In this document: piece after piece, positions 34,078 through 43,204 of the stretch
Numbering within the stretch: position 1 is the stretch's first letter
Layout of the letters: every line of letters begins with the position of its first letter
From: Actinokineospora fastidiosa
GTDB taxonomy: Bacteria > Actinomycetota > Actinomycetes > Mycobacteriales > Pseudonocardiaceae
Direction of reading: 5' to 3'
Length of the DNA: 64,000 nt
NCBI RefSeq assembly: GCF_014648415.1
Contig: NZ_BMRB01000002.1
Span: 1,137,260 to 1,201,259 of the forward strand
Program-made: the position numbers and the translations under genes
The notes under the pieces: model-generated
The model's database searches: none
The model's input: only the letters and a program-made list of their open reading frames with translations
What the model was told of the DNA's origin: nothing

Positions 34078-35661
34078 ATGATGTGCGCCGTGGACGGTTA
34101 CCAGCACGTGTCCCGCGCCCCGACGCTGCCGGGTGGCGCGCACCACGCGCACGCCGACGAGTTCGACGTCGCCGCGCTCTACGAGGGACCGTACGGGCAG
34201 GCGCGCACGGGCGACGCGCCGCTGGACGAGAAGCTGCGCCAGGCGTACTTCTGGATCGTCAACCACGCGATCATCAGCCCGCACTACGACATCGAGTTCC
34301 ACGACGGGCCCAGCGCCGGGGTGACCCTGGGCGACAGCAAGGCCAGGCTGACCCTCCCGAGTGGACAGAGCTACTCCAGCTTCGTGCTCATCCCGCTGCT
34401 GACCTTCGCCGTCCGGCGGCGGTGCCTGCTGGTCGGCGGCCCCGGCCGGGGCAAGACGGCCAGCGCGGTGCTGATGGGCGTGCTCGCGGGCTACCCGCTG
34501 ACCGAGATCCGCCGGGCGATGCAGCACGGCCACCCGCAGCTGACCATCGCCGACCTGCTCGGCACGCCGCTGCCCGCCGACCTGGTGCGCGCCGAGCGGC
34601 TGTCCGACATCGACATCGCGTGGCGGCGCTGGCTGTCCATGCGCGTGAAGATCATCGACGAGTACAACCGCATCCCCACACGCACCCAGTCGGCGCTGCT
34701 GACGCTGATGTCCGACGGCTACGCCGAGGTGTTCGACCAGGTCTACGAGGCCGCCGACGCCGCCTGGTACCTCACAGCCAACGACGACGCGGGCGGCGGC
34801 ACCTACCAGGTCATCGACGCCCTCAAGGACCGCATCGACGTGGTGGTGCAGGCGCTGCCGTTCAACAGCCGCTTCCTCGGGGAGCTGGTGACGCGGGTGG
34901 AGCAGCGGCTGCGGCCGGAGGAGCTGGTGCCGCCGGAGATCGTGTTCAGCGAGGCCGAGCACGAGCGCATGTGGTCGGAGATCCTGCGGGTCCCGCTGCC
35001 CGCGGCCGTGCGCAGGCGGCTGGAGTTCTTCACCGCGCAGTTCGAGCTGCTGGAGGGCGCGGGCGAGCAGTTCGAGTACCGGACCAAGGACACCGCGCGG
35101 CTGGCCGGGGTCGACCCGCACCTGCTGGCCGCCGCCGACACCGGCCGCGACCGGCTGGCCGACCTGGGCGCGCAGACGCTCGGCGGGGTCTCGGTGCGGG
35201 CGCTGCAGAGCGTCCTGGCGTACGCGAAGGCGCTGGCCTACTTCCGCGACCGCGCCGAGGTCGGCCTGGACGACCTGCGCGCGGTGCTGCCGTTCGTGCT
35301 GCACGACAAGCTGCCCGCCGACGACCGCTCCCCCGCCTTCGACCAGCCGTCGCACAGTCCCTACCGGACGGACCGGGTGAGCTGGCTGCGGCACCTGTTC
35401 GACCGCGCGTGCGCCGAGTACGACCGGCTCGACCTCGACGCCGACGATCCGGTCGCGGCGATGCTGGAGGAGTTCGAGCGCGGTCTGGACGGCGTCGGCG
35501 AGCCGGAGGTGACGGCGCGGCTGGCGCGCATCGAGGGCGTGCTCAACGAGTGGGCGCGCGGGCGCAAGCTCTACGGCCACGTCCACGACGACGCGCTGGC
35601 GTTGAAGTACCTCCACCAGCGGTACGTGAACTACCGGGCGTGGCTGCGGTGGAAGGGCTGA
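34078..35661 (+). CDS. MoxR-type AAA+ ATPase (first gene of five-gene operon)
   Basis: 527 residues. Walker A is GGPGRGKTAS (about 119-128), Walker B KIIDEYNRIP (about 191-200), and the sensor 1 region is YLTANDDAGGGTYQVIDALK with DRIDVVV, as in MoxR/RavA ATPases. An N-terminal extension (1-110) precedes the AAA+ core. The C-terminal third (about 340-527) is helical and includes YLHQRYVNYRAWLRW. MoxR proteins usually work with a VWA-domain partner to remodel or activate proteins; the VWA protein two genes downstream fits. ATG 34078 follows GCGGAG. Confidence 0.88.
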   Translation: MMCAVDGYQHVSRAPTLPGGAHHAHADEFDVAALYEGPYGQARTGDAPLDEKLRQAYFWIVNHAIISPHYDIEFHDGPSAGVTLGDSKARLTLPSGQSYSSFVLIPLLTFAVRRRCLLVGGPGRGKTASAVLMGVLAGYPLTEIRRAMQHGHPQLTIADLLGTPLPADLVRAERLSDIDIAWRRWLSMRVKIIDEYNRIPTRTQSALLTLMSDGYAEVFDQVYEAADAAWYLTANDDAGGGTYQVIDALKDRIDVVVQALPFNSRFLGELVTRVEQRLRPEELVPPEIVFSEAEHERMWSEILRVPLPAAVRRRLEFFTAQFELLEGAGEQFEYRTKDTARLAGVDPHLLAAADTGRDRLADLGAQTLGGVSVRALQSVLAYAKALAYFRDRAEVGLDDLRAVLPFVLHDKLPADDRSPAFDQPSHSPYRTDRVSWLRHLFDRACAEYDRLDLDADDPVAAMLEEFERGLDGVGEPEVTARLARIEGVLNEWARGRKLYGHVHDDALALKYLHQRYVNYRAWLRWKG

Positions 35662-36608
35662 CGCCGTTCCAGCGGGTGCTGGAGGCCCGCCGCGAGCAGT
35701 ACAACGCGCGGTTCCGGATGGCCAGGCACCGCAACCGGTCCCTCTCCCCCGCCGACGTGCTGGCCCACCTGCACACCCGGGTTGGCCCGGTGGTCGCCGC
35801 AGCGGGCGGGGACCCGGTCGAGGTGACCGACGCGCTGGTCGAGCTGTCGTTCGCCGCCGCGGAGCGCGACGCGCTGTCCTCGCCGGTGTTCGACGTGCTG
35901 CCCGCGCTGGCCGGATTCGTCGGCGCGGCGCCCCGGCGGGTGCCCGCCGCGGTGTTCAACGCCGCGCTGCACCTGGCCGACGCCGACCTCGCGGGCTGGC
36001 TGCGCACGCTCGGCACGCTGGGGCGGCTGATCGCGCCGTCGGCGCCGGACCGGCTGCTGGCCGCGGGCGCGGTGGCGGCGTGGCGGCACGGCCTGGCCCG
36101 GCTGCGCGCGTCGGCGCTGACGGCGGCGGCCGGGTTGGCGCCCGACCTGCGGGCGGTGGCGCTGGGGGTGTCCTCGCCGGTCTCCGACGCCGCGCTGGCC
36201 GCGCTGGCGGCCGACCCGTGGGCCGAGCCGAACGCGCGGGGCGCGGTCGCCGTGCGCGCGGTGCGGCGGGTGGGCGCGTTCACCGGGTTCGGCGGGCGGT
36301 TCCGGCGGCCGCCGGTCGTGCAGGCCGTCGGCGGGCGCTGGTTCGCCGTGGCCGACCAGACGTGGGAGCTGGTGGCCGACCGCTTCGGCGCCGCGCTGCT
36401 GCCGGTGCCGGGGCTGCCGCCGGGCCCGCCCGGGGTGCCGGAGCTGTCGCTGCGGCCGGGCGGGCTCGTGGTGGACGACGCGGGGCCGGGCGGTGCGCTG
36501 GCGCTGCCGGAGCTGGCGTCGGCGACGAGCGTGGCCGGGCACGGCGGGACGCTGGCGGTGACCACGGCGTACTCGCACGCGGTGGTGTTCGTGGCGAGGA
36601 CGACATGA
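35649..36608 (+). CDS. Unknown protein between the MoxR ATPase and VWA genes
   Basis: 319 residues from GTG 35649, overlapping the ATPase stop by 13 bp. The first 200 residues are helical (FQRVLEARREQYNARFRMAR, then SPADVLAHLHTRVGPVVAAA) and Ala/Leu-rich. The last 90 have alternating short strands and Gly-Pro turns (GGRWFAVADQTWELVADRFG, LLPVPGLPPGPPGVPEL), suggesting a beta domain. I recognise no family. The overlapping genes on each side imply it is an obligate part of the same machine, perhaps an adaptor. Confidence 0.75.
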   Translation: MEGLTPFQRVLEARREQYNARFRMARHRNRSLSPADVLAHLHTRVGPVVAAAGGDPVEVTDALVELSFAAAERDALSSPVFDVLPALAGFVGAAPRRVPAAVFNAALHLADADLAGWLRTLGTLGRLIAPSAPDRLLAAGAVAAWRHGLARLRASALTAAAGLAPDLRAVALGVSSPVSDAALAALAADPWAEPNARGAVAVRAVRRVGAFTGFGGRFRRPPVVQAVGGRWFAVADQTWELVADRFGAALLPVPGLPPGPPGVPELSLRPGGLVVDDAGPGGALALPELASATSVAGHGGTLAVTTAYSHAVVFVARTT

Positions 36609-38287
36609 GCGACCAAGCGGCGGCGGACGGGGCCGTGACGCAGTGGGCCGCGCTGTGGCCGGAGGCGCTGCGGGCGTGGGGCCGGTTCGTCGCCGTGCAC
36701 CCGCCGATGCTGTGCGAGACCGGGGACGAGGCCCGCGCGGCGGGGCTGACCGGCAGCTTCGCGATGTTCCGCCTCGACGACCGCACGGTGGTGCTCGACC
36801 TGGCCGCGCTGTCCGCGCTGGGGCTGTCCGACCTGGGGCTGGAGGTGCTGGCGCACGAGGTGGGCCACCACGTGCTGTGCCCGGCGGACCTTGCCGACAA
36901 CGGCAGGCTGCTGGCCCGCGTCCGGCGCGGGCTGCCCGAACTGGAGCGGCACGCGCCGATGGTCGCCAACCTCTACGCCGACCTGCTCGTCAACGACAGA
37001 CTGCAACGCAGCAGGGGCTTGCGGATGGACGAGGTGTACCGGCGGATGCCGGGGCCCGCGAGTCCACTGTGGTCGTTCTACATGCGCGTCTACGAGATCC
37101 TGTGGGCGCTGCCGACCGGGACGCTCACGCCCAGGGTGGCCGCCGACGTCGACGCCGACGCGCAGCTGGGCGCCCGGCTGGCCCGGGTGTACGCCGCGGA
37201 CTGGCTCGCGGGCGCGGGCGGGTTCGCCATGCTGTGCTACCGGTACCTCACCGACGCCGAGGCGCTGGTGGCGTTCACCTGCCGCAGCGCGGTCGGCGCG
37301 GACGCCCAGGTCCCGGGGCTGGCGCTGGACGACGACGGGCCGCTGCGGCACCCGGCGTTCGACCCGCTGGTCAACGACTTCACCGAGCCGCCTGCCGAGG
37401 AGCCGGAGCTGCCGTCGGGCGGGCAGTACCGGGAGCCGTTCGAGTACGGGCAGATCCTGCGGCAGCTCGGCGTGGACGTCTCCGATGAGGACGCCGCCAC
37501 GCGGTACTACCGGGAGCGGGCCGCGCCGCACCTGGTGCCGTTCCCCACGCGGGAGCGGCCGGTGGTGCGCGAGCCGCTGCCGGAGGGGACGGCGGCCTGG
37601 GACGTGGGCGAGCCGCTGGACCGCGTCGACTGGCTGGCCACGGCGCTGCGGTCGCCGCACGTGGTGCCCGGGGTGACCACCGAGCAGCGGGTGATGGGCT
37701 GGATGGACGGGCAGGCCGCCGACCCCGAGCCGGTGGACCTCGACCTGTACGTGGACTCCTCCGGCTCGATGCCCGACCCGCGGCGGACGGTGTCGTACCT
37801 GACGCTGGCGGGCGCGATCCTGGCGCTGTCGGCCCTGCGCGTGGGCGCGCGCGTGCAGGCGACACTGTGGAGCGGCACGCGGCAGGTGCTGCGCACCGAC
37901 GGGTTCGTCCGCGACGAGCAGGCGGTCCTGCGCGTGCTGACCGGCTTCTTCGGCGGCGGCACGGCGTTCCCGCTGCCGGTGCTGCGCGACACGTACCTGG
38001 AGCCGCGCAGGCCGACGCACATCGTGGTGATCTCCGACAACGGCGTCGACACGATGATCAAGGCGGTCGATGAGCGGGGCAGGCCGGGCGGCGACATCGC
38101 CGCATCGGCGCTCGCCGCGGCGGGCGCGGGCGGGACGCTGCTGCTCAACCTGTGGTCGGACGCCGAGGAGGCGCGCATCGCCGCGCTGACGCCCGGGTGG
38201 GACCTGCACCGGGTCGCCGACTGGGCCGACCTTGTCGACTTCGCCGCCGCGTTCGGCAGGCGCGCGTACGAGAGGAGCCCGGGGTGA
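36605..38287 (+). CDS. Zinc-metallopeptidase-like + von Willebrand factor A domain protein
   Basis: 560 residues. The N-terminal part carries His84-Glu85-Val-Gly-His88 in LEVLAHEVGHHVLC, followed by NLYADLLVNDRLQ, a pairing seen in the DUF2201 N-terminal putative metallopeptidase domain. The C-terminal part (about 375-560) is a VWA domain with the metal-binding MIDAS motif DSSGS (about 383-387), GTAF (about 456) and ISDNGVDT. VWA proteins of this kind are partners of MoxR ATPases. ATG 36605 overlaps the previous stop (ATGA). Whether it cleaves proteins or only binds metal is unknown. Confidence 0.85.
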   Translation: MSDQAAADGAVTQWAALWPEALRAWGRFVAVHPPMLCETGDEARAAGLTGSFAMFRLDDRTVVLDLAALSALGLSDLGLEVLAHEVGHHVLCPADLADNGRLLARVRRGLPELERHAPMVANLYADLLVNDRLQRSRGLRMDEVYRRMPGPASPLWSFYMRVYEILWALPTGTLTPRVAADVDADAQLGARLARVYAADWLAGAGGFAMLCYRYLTDAEALVAFTCRSAVGADAQVPGLALDDDGPLRHPAFDPLVNDFTEPPAEEPELPSGGQYREPFEYGQILRQLGVDVSDEDAATRYYRERAAPHLVPFPTRERPVVREPLPEGTAAWDVGEPLDRVDWLATALRSPHVVPGVTTEQRVMGWMDGQAADPEPVDLDLYVDSSGSMPDPRRTVSYLTLAGAILALSALRVGARVQATLWSGTRQVLRTDGFVRDEQAVLRVLTGFFGGGTAFPLPVLRDTYLEPRRPTHIVVISDNGVDTMIKAVDERGRPGGDIAASALAAAGAGGTLLLNLWSDAEEARIAALTPGWDLHRVADWADLVDFAAAFGRRAYERSPG

Positions 38288-38823
38288 TCCCCTGCACCGT
38301 GGCCGACATGACCCGGCGGCTGGCCGACACGCCGCCGGACTTCCTGGCCGACCCGGCGGCGCTCGCGCCCGCCGCGATCGTCTCGGACACGCTGGTGCGC
38401 CTCGGCGGCAGGCCGCTGACCGACCGGCTGGCCGCGCGGTTCGCCTCCGGCGAGCCGAACTGGACGCGGCTGGTGCTGGTGACGTGCTGGCTGGCGGCGG
38501 ACTCCGGCGGCTCGCCGGAGCGCCTGCACGACCTGCTGGCCACCGGTCTGGCCGACCTCGCCGCGCTCGTGCCCGCCGAGCGGTTCGCCACCGACCCGGA
38601 CCGGCGCGAGGAGCTGGCCCGGGTGCTGCTGCGCGCGCTGGGCGTCGTGCCGCTGGGCGAGACCGCCGAGCAGGCAGCGGACCGGCTGGACACCGTCGAC
38701 AGCGTCCGGCGGCACCGGCTGCTGGCGGACGCCAAGGCCGCCGAGGAGCGCGCCGAGGCGATCCGCAGGGCGATGGCGGAGAAGCGGGCCCGCGAGGCGG
38801 CGGCGCGGTACAGCCAGGTATGA
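38284..38823 (+). CDS. Unknown helical protein of the MoxR-VWA operon
   Basis: 179 residues, GTG 38284 overlapping the VWA stop as GTGA. All-helical and Leu/Ala/Arg-rich, with FASGEPNWTRLVLVTCWLAA near residue 52 and a charged C-terminal helix (ADAKAAEERAEAIRRAMAEK, then RAREAAARYSQV) that should form a coiled coil. No family is recognised. Its stop overlaps the start of the adenylating enzyme as ATGA. It could be a scaffold or carrier between the VWA protein and the ligase; this is inferred from position only. Confidence 0.75.
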   Translation: MIPCTVADMTRRLADTPPDFLADPAALAPAAIVSDTLVRLGGRPLTDRLAARFASGEPNWTRLVLVTCWLAADSGGSPERLHDLLATGLADLAALVPAERFATDPDRREELARVLLRALGVVPLGETAEQAADRLDTVDSVRRHRLLADAKAAEERAEAIRRAMAEKRAREAAARYSQV

Positions 38824-40127
38824 GCGACTACCCGATCCCGGCGTACGAGCCGATGGCCGCCGCGGTGCTCAGCGACGCGGAGCGGTGGCCCGCGATGACG
38901 GCCGAGGGGGCGCGCCGGTTGGCCTGGCTGCGGTCGCACCCGCGCGCGCCGCTCTACAACCACGCGTGCGGGGACCGGCTCTCCGCCGAGGCGGTGGCCC
39001 GGTTGCGGGCGTATCCGCTGGAGTACGGGCCGCCGGACTGGGTGCCGTCGCTGCTGGCGTACGCGCGGGAGCGGGTGCCGAGGTATCGGGGCCGCACGTG
39101 GACGTCGTTGGCCGATGTGCTGCCGATCGGGCGCCATGAGCTGCTGTCGCAGGTGGAGCTGTCGGTGCCGGACGACGTCGATCTGGACGAACTGATCGTG
39201 CACAGCACGTCGGGTTCGCGGGGTCCGGCGGCGACGGTGCCGATGACGCCGGAGTTCTGCGCGCTGGACCTGCCGCTGCTGGAGCACGTCGTGGGGCGGG
39301 CGGGCATCCGGGTCCGGGGTGACGGGGTCGCGCTGGTGACGGTGTACCTGATGCCGGTGACGTACCAGTTCGCGTCGGTGTCGTCGTACTGGGGCGGGGC
39401 GGGGGTGGTGAAGGTCAACCTGCACCCGTCGGCGTGGCGGTCGCCGTCGGACGCGGTGGCGTTCCTGGAGGACTGCGACCCGGAGCTGTACTCGGGGAAC
39501 CCGGTGTCGCTGGCGGCGCTGGCGGACCTGGGGCTGCGCACGCGCCCGTCGGCGGTGATCTCGGGCGCGATGGCGCTGGACGACCCGGCCGCGCTGTCGT
39601 CCCGCCTGGGCGCGCCGGTGTTCGACGTGTACGGGACGACGGAGACGGGGCTGATCGCGTACCGGGACGGCGACGCGCACACCCTGCTGCCGCGCCGCAT
39701 GCACGTCGAGGTCCTGGACCCGGCTGGGCAGCCGTGCCCGGACGGCGTGCGCGGGGAGATCACCGTGACGTGCGGGGAGAACCCGATGCTGCCGCTGCTG
39801 CGCTATCGGACCGGCGATCACGCGTCCCTGGAGTGGCGGGACGGGGTGCGCGTGCTGGTGGGCCTGGAGGGCAGGGCGCCGGTCCGCTTCCGCGCGGCGG
39901 ACGGGCGGTGGGTGGAGTCGATCGAGGTGACGCAGGTGCTGTCGCCGTTGGGGCTGGTGGCGTACTCGGTGCACCAGAACGGGGACGGCTCCGTGGTGGT
40001 GACCGTCCCCGTCGACGCGCCGGTCGGCCTGGTGTCCGCCGCGGCCGCGTCCCTGCTCGGCCCGGTGTCGGTGGTGCGGGCGGAGATCGGCGGCAAGGCC
40101 CAGCGGTACAGCAGCGACCTGGTCTAG
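38820..40127 (+). CDS. PaaK-like adenylate-forming enzyme (fifth gene of the operon)
   Basis: 435 residues of the ANL superfamily. The AMP-binding P-loop is HSTSGSRGPAATVPMT (about 126-141), the A5 motif DVYGTTETGLIAYR (about 270-283) and the A7 region LLRYRTGDHASLEW (about 326-339). The closest plan is phenylacetate-CoA ligase PaaK, but the C-terminal lid is short. It should activate a carboxylate as acyl-AMP; the substrate and acceptor are unknown. No paa catabolic genes or acyl-carrier protein lie nearby, and the overlap with the preceding gene ties it to the MoxR-VWA set. Its stop shares CTAG with the convergent RNase gene. Confidence 0.85.
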   Translation: MSDYPIPAYEPMAAAVLSDAERWPAMTAEGARRLAWLRSHPRAPLYNHACGDRLSAEAVARLRAYPLEYGPPDWVPSLLAYARERVPRYRGRTWTSLADVLPIGRHELLSQVELSVPDDVDLDELIVHSTSGSRGPAATVPMTPEFCALDLPLLEHVVGRAGIRVRGDGVALVTVYLMPVTYQFASVSSYWGGAGVVKVNLHPSAWRSPSDAVAFLEDCDPELYSGNPVSLAALADLGLRTRPSAVISGAMALDDPAALSSRLGAPVFDVYGTTETGLIAYRDGDAHTLLPRRMHVEVLDPAGQPCPDGVRGEITVTCGENPMLPLLRYRTGDHASLEWRDGVRVLVGLEGRAPVRFRAADGRWVESIEVTQVLSPLGLVAYSVHQNGDGSVVVTVPVDAPVGLVSAAAASLLGPVSVVRAEIGGKAQRYSSDLV

Positions 40128-40507
40128 ACGATCCGGTAGAAGTTCCCGTAGTGGTCGGGCGAGTACCAGACCACCCCGGTCGTCACATCCCGCACAATCC
40201 GCCGCGCGTCCCGCGAGGCGCCGTAGGGGCGGGGGTGGGTGTCGTACTCGTAGAAGGTGTGGCCGGAGGGGAGCTGGCCCTCCCGGTTGTAGAACCGCCC
40301 GCCCGCGAAGTTGTACTGCCCGTACGGCCACGCATACCACCCGCGGGAGGTGGGGAAGCCCAACTCCCGCCACCCGCTGTACGCGGTGCGGGCGGCGTCG
40401 CAGCCGGAGATGGTGCAGCTGGAGTAGACGGCGGCACTGGCAGGCGCGACCACAGTGGACAACAGCGCGGCCAGCAGGGCAAACAACGCAACACCCCGAC
40501 GAAACAC
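40124..40507 (-). CDS. Secreted guanyl-specific ribonuclease (RNase Sa/N1-T1 family)
   Basis: 127 residues. GTG 40507 with GGGGAGG upstream gives a signal peptide ending at APASAAV. The mature domain resembles Streptomyces RNase Sa: the catalytic Glu is in TFYEYDTHPR, the Arg in DARRIVRD and the His in SPDHYGNFYRIV. Two cysteines near the N-terminus (SSCTISGC) differ from the RNase Sa disulfide positions. It cuts single-stranded RNA after guanosine outside the cell. No barstar-like inhibitor gene lies beside it. Confidence 0.88.
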   Translation of the reverse strand: MFRRGVALFALLAALLSTVVAPASAAVYSSCTISGCDAARTAYSGWRELGFPTSRGWYAWPYGQYNFAGGRFYNREGQLPSGHTFYEYDTHPRPYGASRDARRIVRDVTTGVVWYSPDHYGNFYRIV

Positions 40508-40610
40508 GACAACCTCCCCGATCCGATGTTGATCGGCACCATCGTGACCATGCACCTGGAAACCGATCAACATCCGGGAGGTGAACCACGGGAAACTGTC
40601 GGACCTCTGA

Positions 40611-40731
40611 GCTACGTTACTGCTCTGAACGGCCTAGCTTGATGTTCCCTTTGGGCGAACGCCAGTTCGATAATGAAACCAAGATCGACAACGATGGCGA
40701 GAAAGGAGGTCGCGGTCGCCGGGCCAACGGC
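40611..40731 (+). repeat. 121-bp dispersed element, copy 1
   Basis: This segment matches the reverse complement of 60595-60715 over 121 bp without gaps. The last 66 bp (from TTCGATAATGAAACCAAGAT) differ at a single base; the first 55 bp differ at about 14. It lies in a 511-bp intergenic region (40508-41018) between the RNase and uvrB genes, where I see no convincing gene. The core contains GATAAT, an A/T-richer patch unlike its surroundings. Read on the minus strand both copies encode GPATATSFLAIVVDLGFIIE before a stop. Confidence 0.85.
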
Positions 40732-41018
40732 AGCCGTCCGCAGGGGTTCGGGAGAGCTGAAGCGCCCTACTGGTTGGCCTTGGTGAGACCGGTCGCAGCC
40801 GCACACCAGCCGACCAGAAGACGACGATCACGCACCGGCAGACATAGGAGCACGCACCGGTCGACGGAGGAAGAAGGGGAGGCGGCCGGGGGACACGAAT
40901 GGTCAGGCAGACGCCCGCCGGACACGGATGGCCCGAGCCGTGGGCGGTGTGGGCGAGCCCAGCAGGCGGACTCGTCGCAAGGGCGGTCCGCCTGCTGGGG
41001 GCGTGTGGGATGCGCGGA

Positions 41019-43175
41019 TTACTTGATGCCTGCGGCGTCCATGCCGCGGAGTTCGCGTTTGAGGTCGTGGATCTCGTCGCGGAGGCGGGCGGCCAGTTCG
41101 AATTGGAGGTCCCGGGCGGCGTTCATCATCTGGTCGGTCATGGATTGGATGAGGTCTGCCAGTTCGGCGCGGGGCATCTTGGAGGGGTCTTTGCCTGTGA
41201 TGCCCGCGGACTTGGCGGCGCCCGGTTCGCCTGCGGCTCGTTTGCCTCGGGAGGTGTTGCGGCCGGAGCCGCCGACGGGGACGGTGTCGTCGGGTTCGGC
41301 CTCGGAGTAGACGCGGTCGAGGATGTCGGCGATCTTCTTGCGGAGCGGCTGGGGGTCGATGCCGTTGGCCTCGTTGTACGCGCGCTGCTTCTCGCGCCTG
41401 CGGTTGGTCTCGTCGATGGCGTGGCGCATCGAGTCGGTGATCTTGTCGGCGTACATGTGGACCTCGCCGGAGACGTTGCGGGCGGCGCGGCCGATGGTCT
41501 GGATCAGGGACGTGCCGCTGCGGAGGAAGCCCTCCTTGTCGGCGTCGAGGATGGCGACCAGGGACACCTCCGGCAGGTCGAGGCCCTCGCGCAGCAGGTT
41601 GATGCCCACCAGGACGTCGTAGTCGCCCAGGCGGAGCTGGCGCAGCAGCTCGACCCGGCGCAGGGTGTCCACCTCGGAGTGCAGGTAGCGGACCCTGATG
41701 CCCAGCTCCAGCAGGTAGTCGGTCAGGTCCTCGGCCATCTTCTTGGTCAGCGTCGTGACCAGGACGCGCTCGTCGCGGTCGGCGCGGAGGCGGATCTCGT
41801 GGACGAGGTCGTCGATCTGGCCCTCGGTCGGCTTGACCACGACCTCCGGGTCGACCAGGCCGGTCGGGCGGATGACCTGCTCGACGAACTCCCCGCCGGT
41901 CTGGCCGAGCTCGTACGGGCCCGGCGTCGCCGACAGGTACACCGTCTGCCCGATGCGGTCGGCGAACTCCTCCCAGGTCAGCGGCCGGTTGTCGACCGCG
42001 CTGGGCAGCCGGAAGCCGTGCTCGACCAGGTTGCGCTTGCGGGACATGTCGCCCTCGTACATGCCGCCGATCTGCGGCACCGTCACGTGCGACTCGTCGA
42101 TGACCAGCAGGAAGTCCTCGGGGAAGTAGTCGAGCAGGGTCGCGGGCGCCGACCCGGCCGGGCGGCCGTCGATGTGCCGGGAGTAGTTCTCGATGCCCGA
42201 GCAGAACCCGACCTGGCGCATCATCTCGATGTCGTAGCTGGTGCGCATGCGCAGCCGCTGGGCCTCCAGCAGCTTGCCCTTGCGCTCCAGGTCGGCCAGC
42301 CGGGCCTCCAGCTCGCCCTCGATGCCCTTGATCGCCCGCTCCAGCCGGTCGGGACCGGCCACGTAGTGCGTCGCGGGGAAGATGCGCAGCTCCTGCTCCT
42401 GCCGCACTACGTCGCCGGTCAGCGGGTGCAGGTAGTACAGCGAGTCGATCTCGTCGCCGAAGAACTCGACCCGGACGGCCAGCTCCTCGTACGCCGGGAT
42501 GATCTCCACCGTGTCGCCGCGCACCCGGAACGTCCCGCGCGCGAAGGCGATGTCGTTGCGGCTGTACTGCACGTCGACCAGCGCGCGCAGGAACACGTCG
42601 CGCTCGACCGTGTCGCCCACGCGCAGCGGGATCGAGCGGTCGAGGTACGACTGCGGCGTGCCCAGGCCGTAGATGCAGGACACCGACGCGACCACCACGA
42701 CGTCGCGCCGCGACAGCAGGCTCATGGTCGCCGAGTGGCGCAGCCGCTCGACGTCGTCGTTGACCGAGGAGTCCTTCTCGATGTAGGTGTCGGTCTGCGG
42801 GATGTACGCCTCGGGCTGGTAGTAGTCGTAGTAGCTGACGAAGTACTCCACCGCGTTCTCGGGGAAGAACTCGCGCAACTCGTTGGCCAGCTGGGCGGCG
42901 AGGGTCTTGTTCGGCGCCATCAGCAGCGTGGGCCGCTGCAGCCGCTCGATCAGCCACGCCGTGGTGGCCGACTTGCCGGTGCCGGTCGCGCCCAGCAGCA
43001 CCACGTCCTGCTCGCCCGCCCGGATGCGCCGCTCCAGCTCGTCGATGGCCGCGGGCTGGTCGCCCGCGGGCTGGTAGGACGCGCGCATGCGGAAGCGCCC
43101 GCCGGTGCGCGGGATGTCGCCCACCGGCCGGTACTCGGAGTGGGCCAAGACGGGGTGCTCGGTCGCGAAAGCCAC
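41019..43175 (-). CDS. uvrB: UvrABC excinuclease subunit B
   Basis: 718 residues; the helicase-like damage-verification subunit of nucleotide excision repair. Walker A GATGTGKS includes Lys68. The beta-hairpin that inserts into DNA is [20 protein letters not shown], and [21 protein letters not shown] and later helicase motifs ([11 protein letters not shown]-like in [20 protein letters not shown]) are intact. The C-terminal UVR domain ([20 protein letters not shown]) binds UvrA and UvrC. GTG 43175 is the start. An insert of about 35 residues before the UVR domain ([17 protein letters not shown]...) is typical of actinobacteria. Confidence 0.97.
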   Translation of the reverse strand: MAFATEHPVLAHSEYRPVGDIPRTGGRFRMRASYQPAGDQPAAIDELERRIRAGEQDVVLLGATGTGKSATTAWLIERLQRPTLLMAPNKTLAAQLANELREFFPENAVEYFVSYYDYYQPEAYIPQTDTYIEKDSSVNDDVERLRHSATMSLLSRRDVVVVASVSCIYGLGTPQSYLDRSIPLRVGDTVERDVFLRALVDVQYSRNDIAFARGTFRVRGDTVEIIPAYEELAVRVEFFGDEIDSLYYLHPLTGDVVRQEQELRIFPATHYVAGPDRLERAIKGIEGELEARLADLERKGKLLEAQRLRMRTSYDIEMMRQVGFCSGIENYSRHIDGRPAGSAPATLLDYFPEDFLLVIDESHVTVPQIGGMYEGDMSRKRNLVEHGFRLPSAVDNRPLTWEEFADRIGQTVYLSATPGPYELGQTGGEFVEQVIRPTGLVDPEVVVKPTEGQIDDLVHEIRLRADRDERVLVTTLTKKMAEDLTDYLLELGIRVRYLHSEVDTLRRVELLRQLRLGDYDVLVGINLLREGLDLPEVSLVAILDADKEGFLRSGTSLIQTIGRAARNVSGEVHMYADKITDSMRHAIDETNRRREKQRAYNEANGIDPQPLRKKIADILDRVYSEAEPDDTVPVGGSGRNTSRGKRAAGEPGAAKSAGITGKDPSKMPRAELADLIQSMTDQMMNAARDLQFELAARLRDEIHDLKRELRGMDAAGIK

Positions 43176-43204
43176 GTCCCGAGGCTACGCCCGCCCACCG
43201 ACAA

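Noticed and set aside
34078-40507. RNase at 40124 as the toxin of the MoxR-VWA operon
   Set aside because: It is on the opposite strand, has its own ribosome site and signal peptide, and belongs to the ordinary secreted RNase Sa family; no inhibitor gene is adjacent.
40612-40806. Small protein containing GPATATSFLAIVVDLGFIIE, encoded by the dispersed element
   Set aside because: The same peptide is in both copies only because the DNA core is nearly identical; flanking differences are mostly non-synonymous and there is no ribosome site, so it is treated as a DNA repeat.
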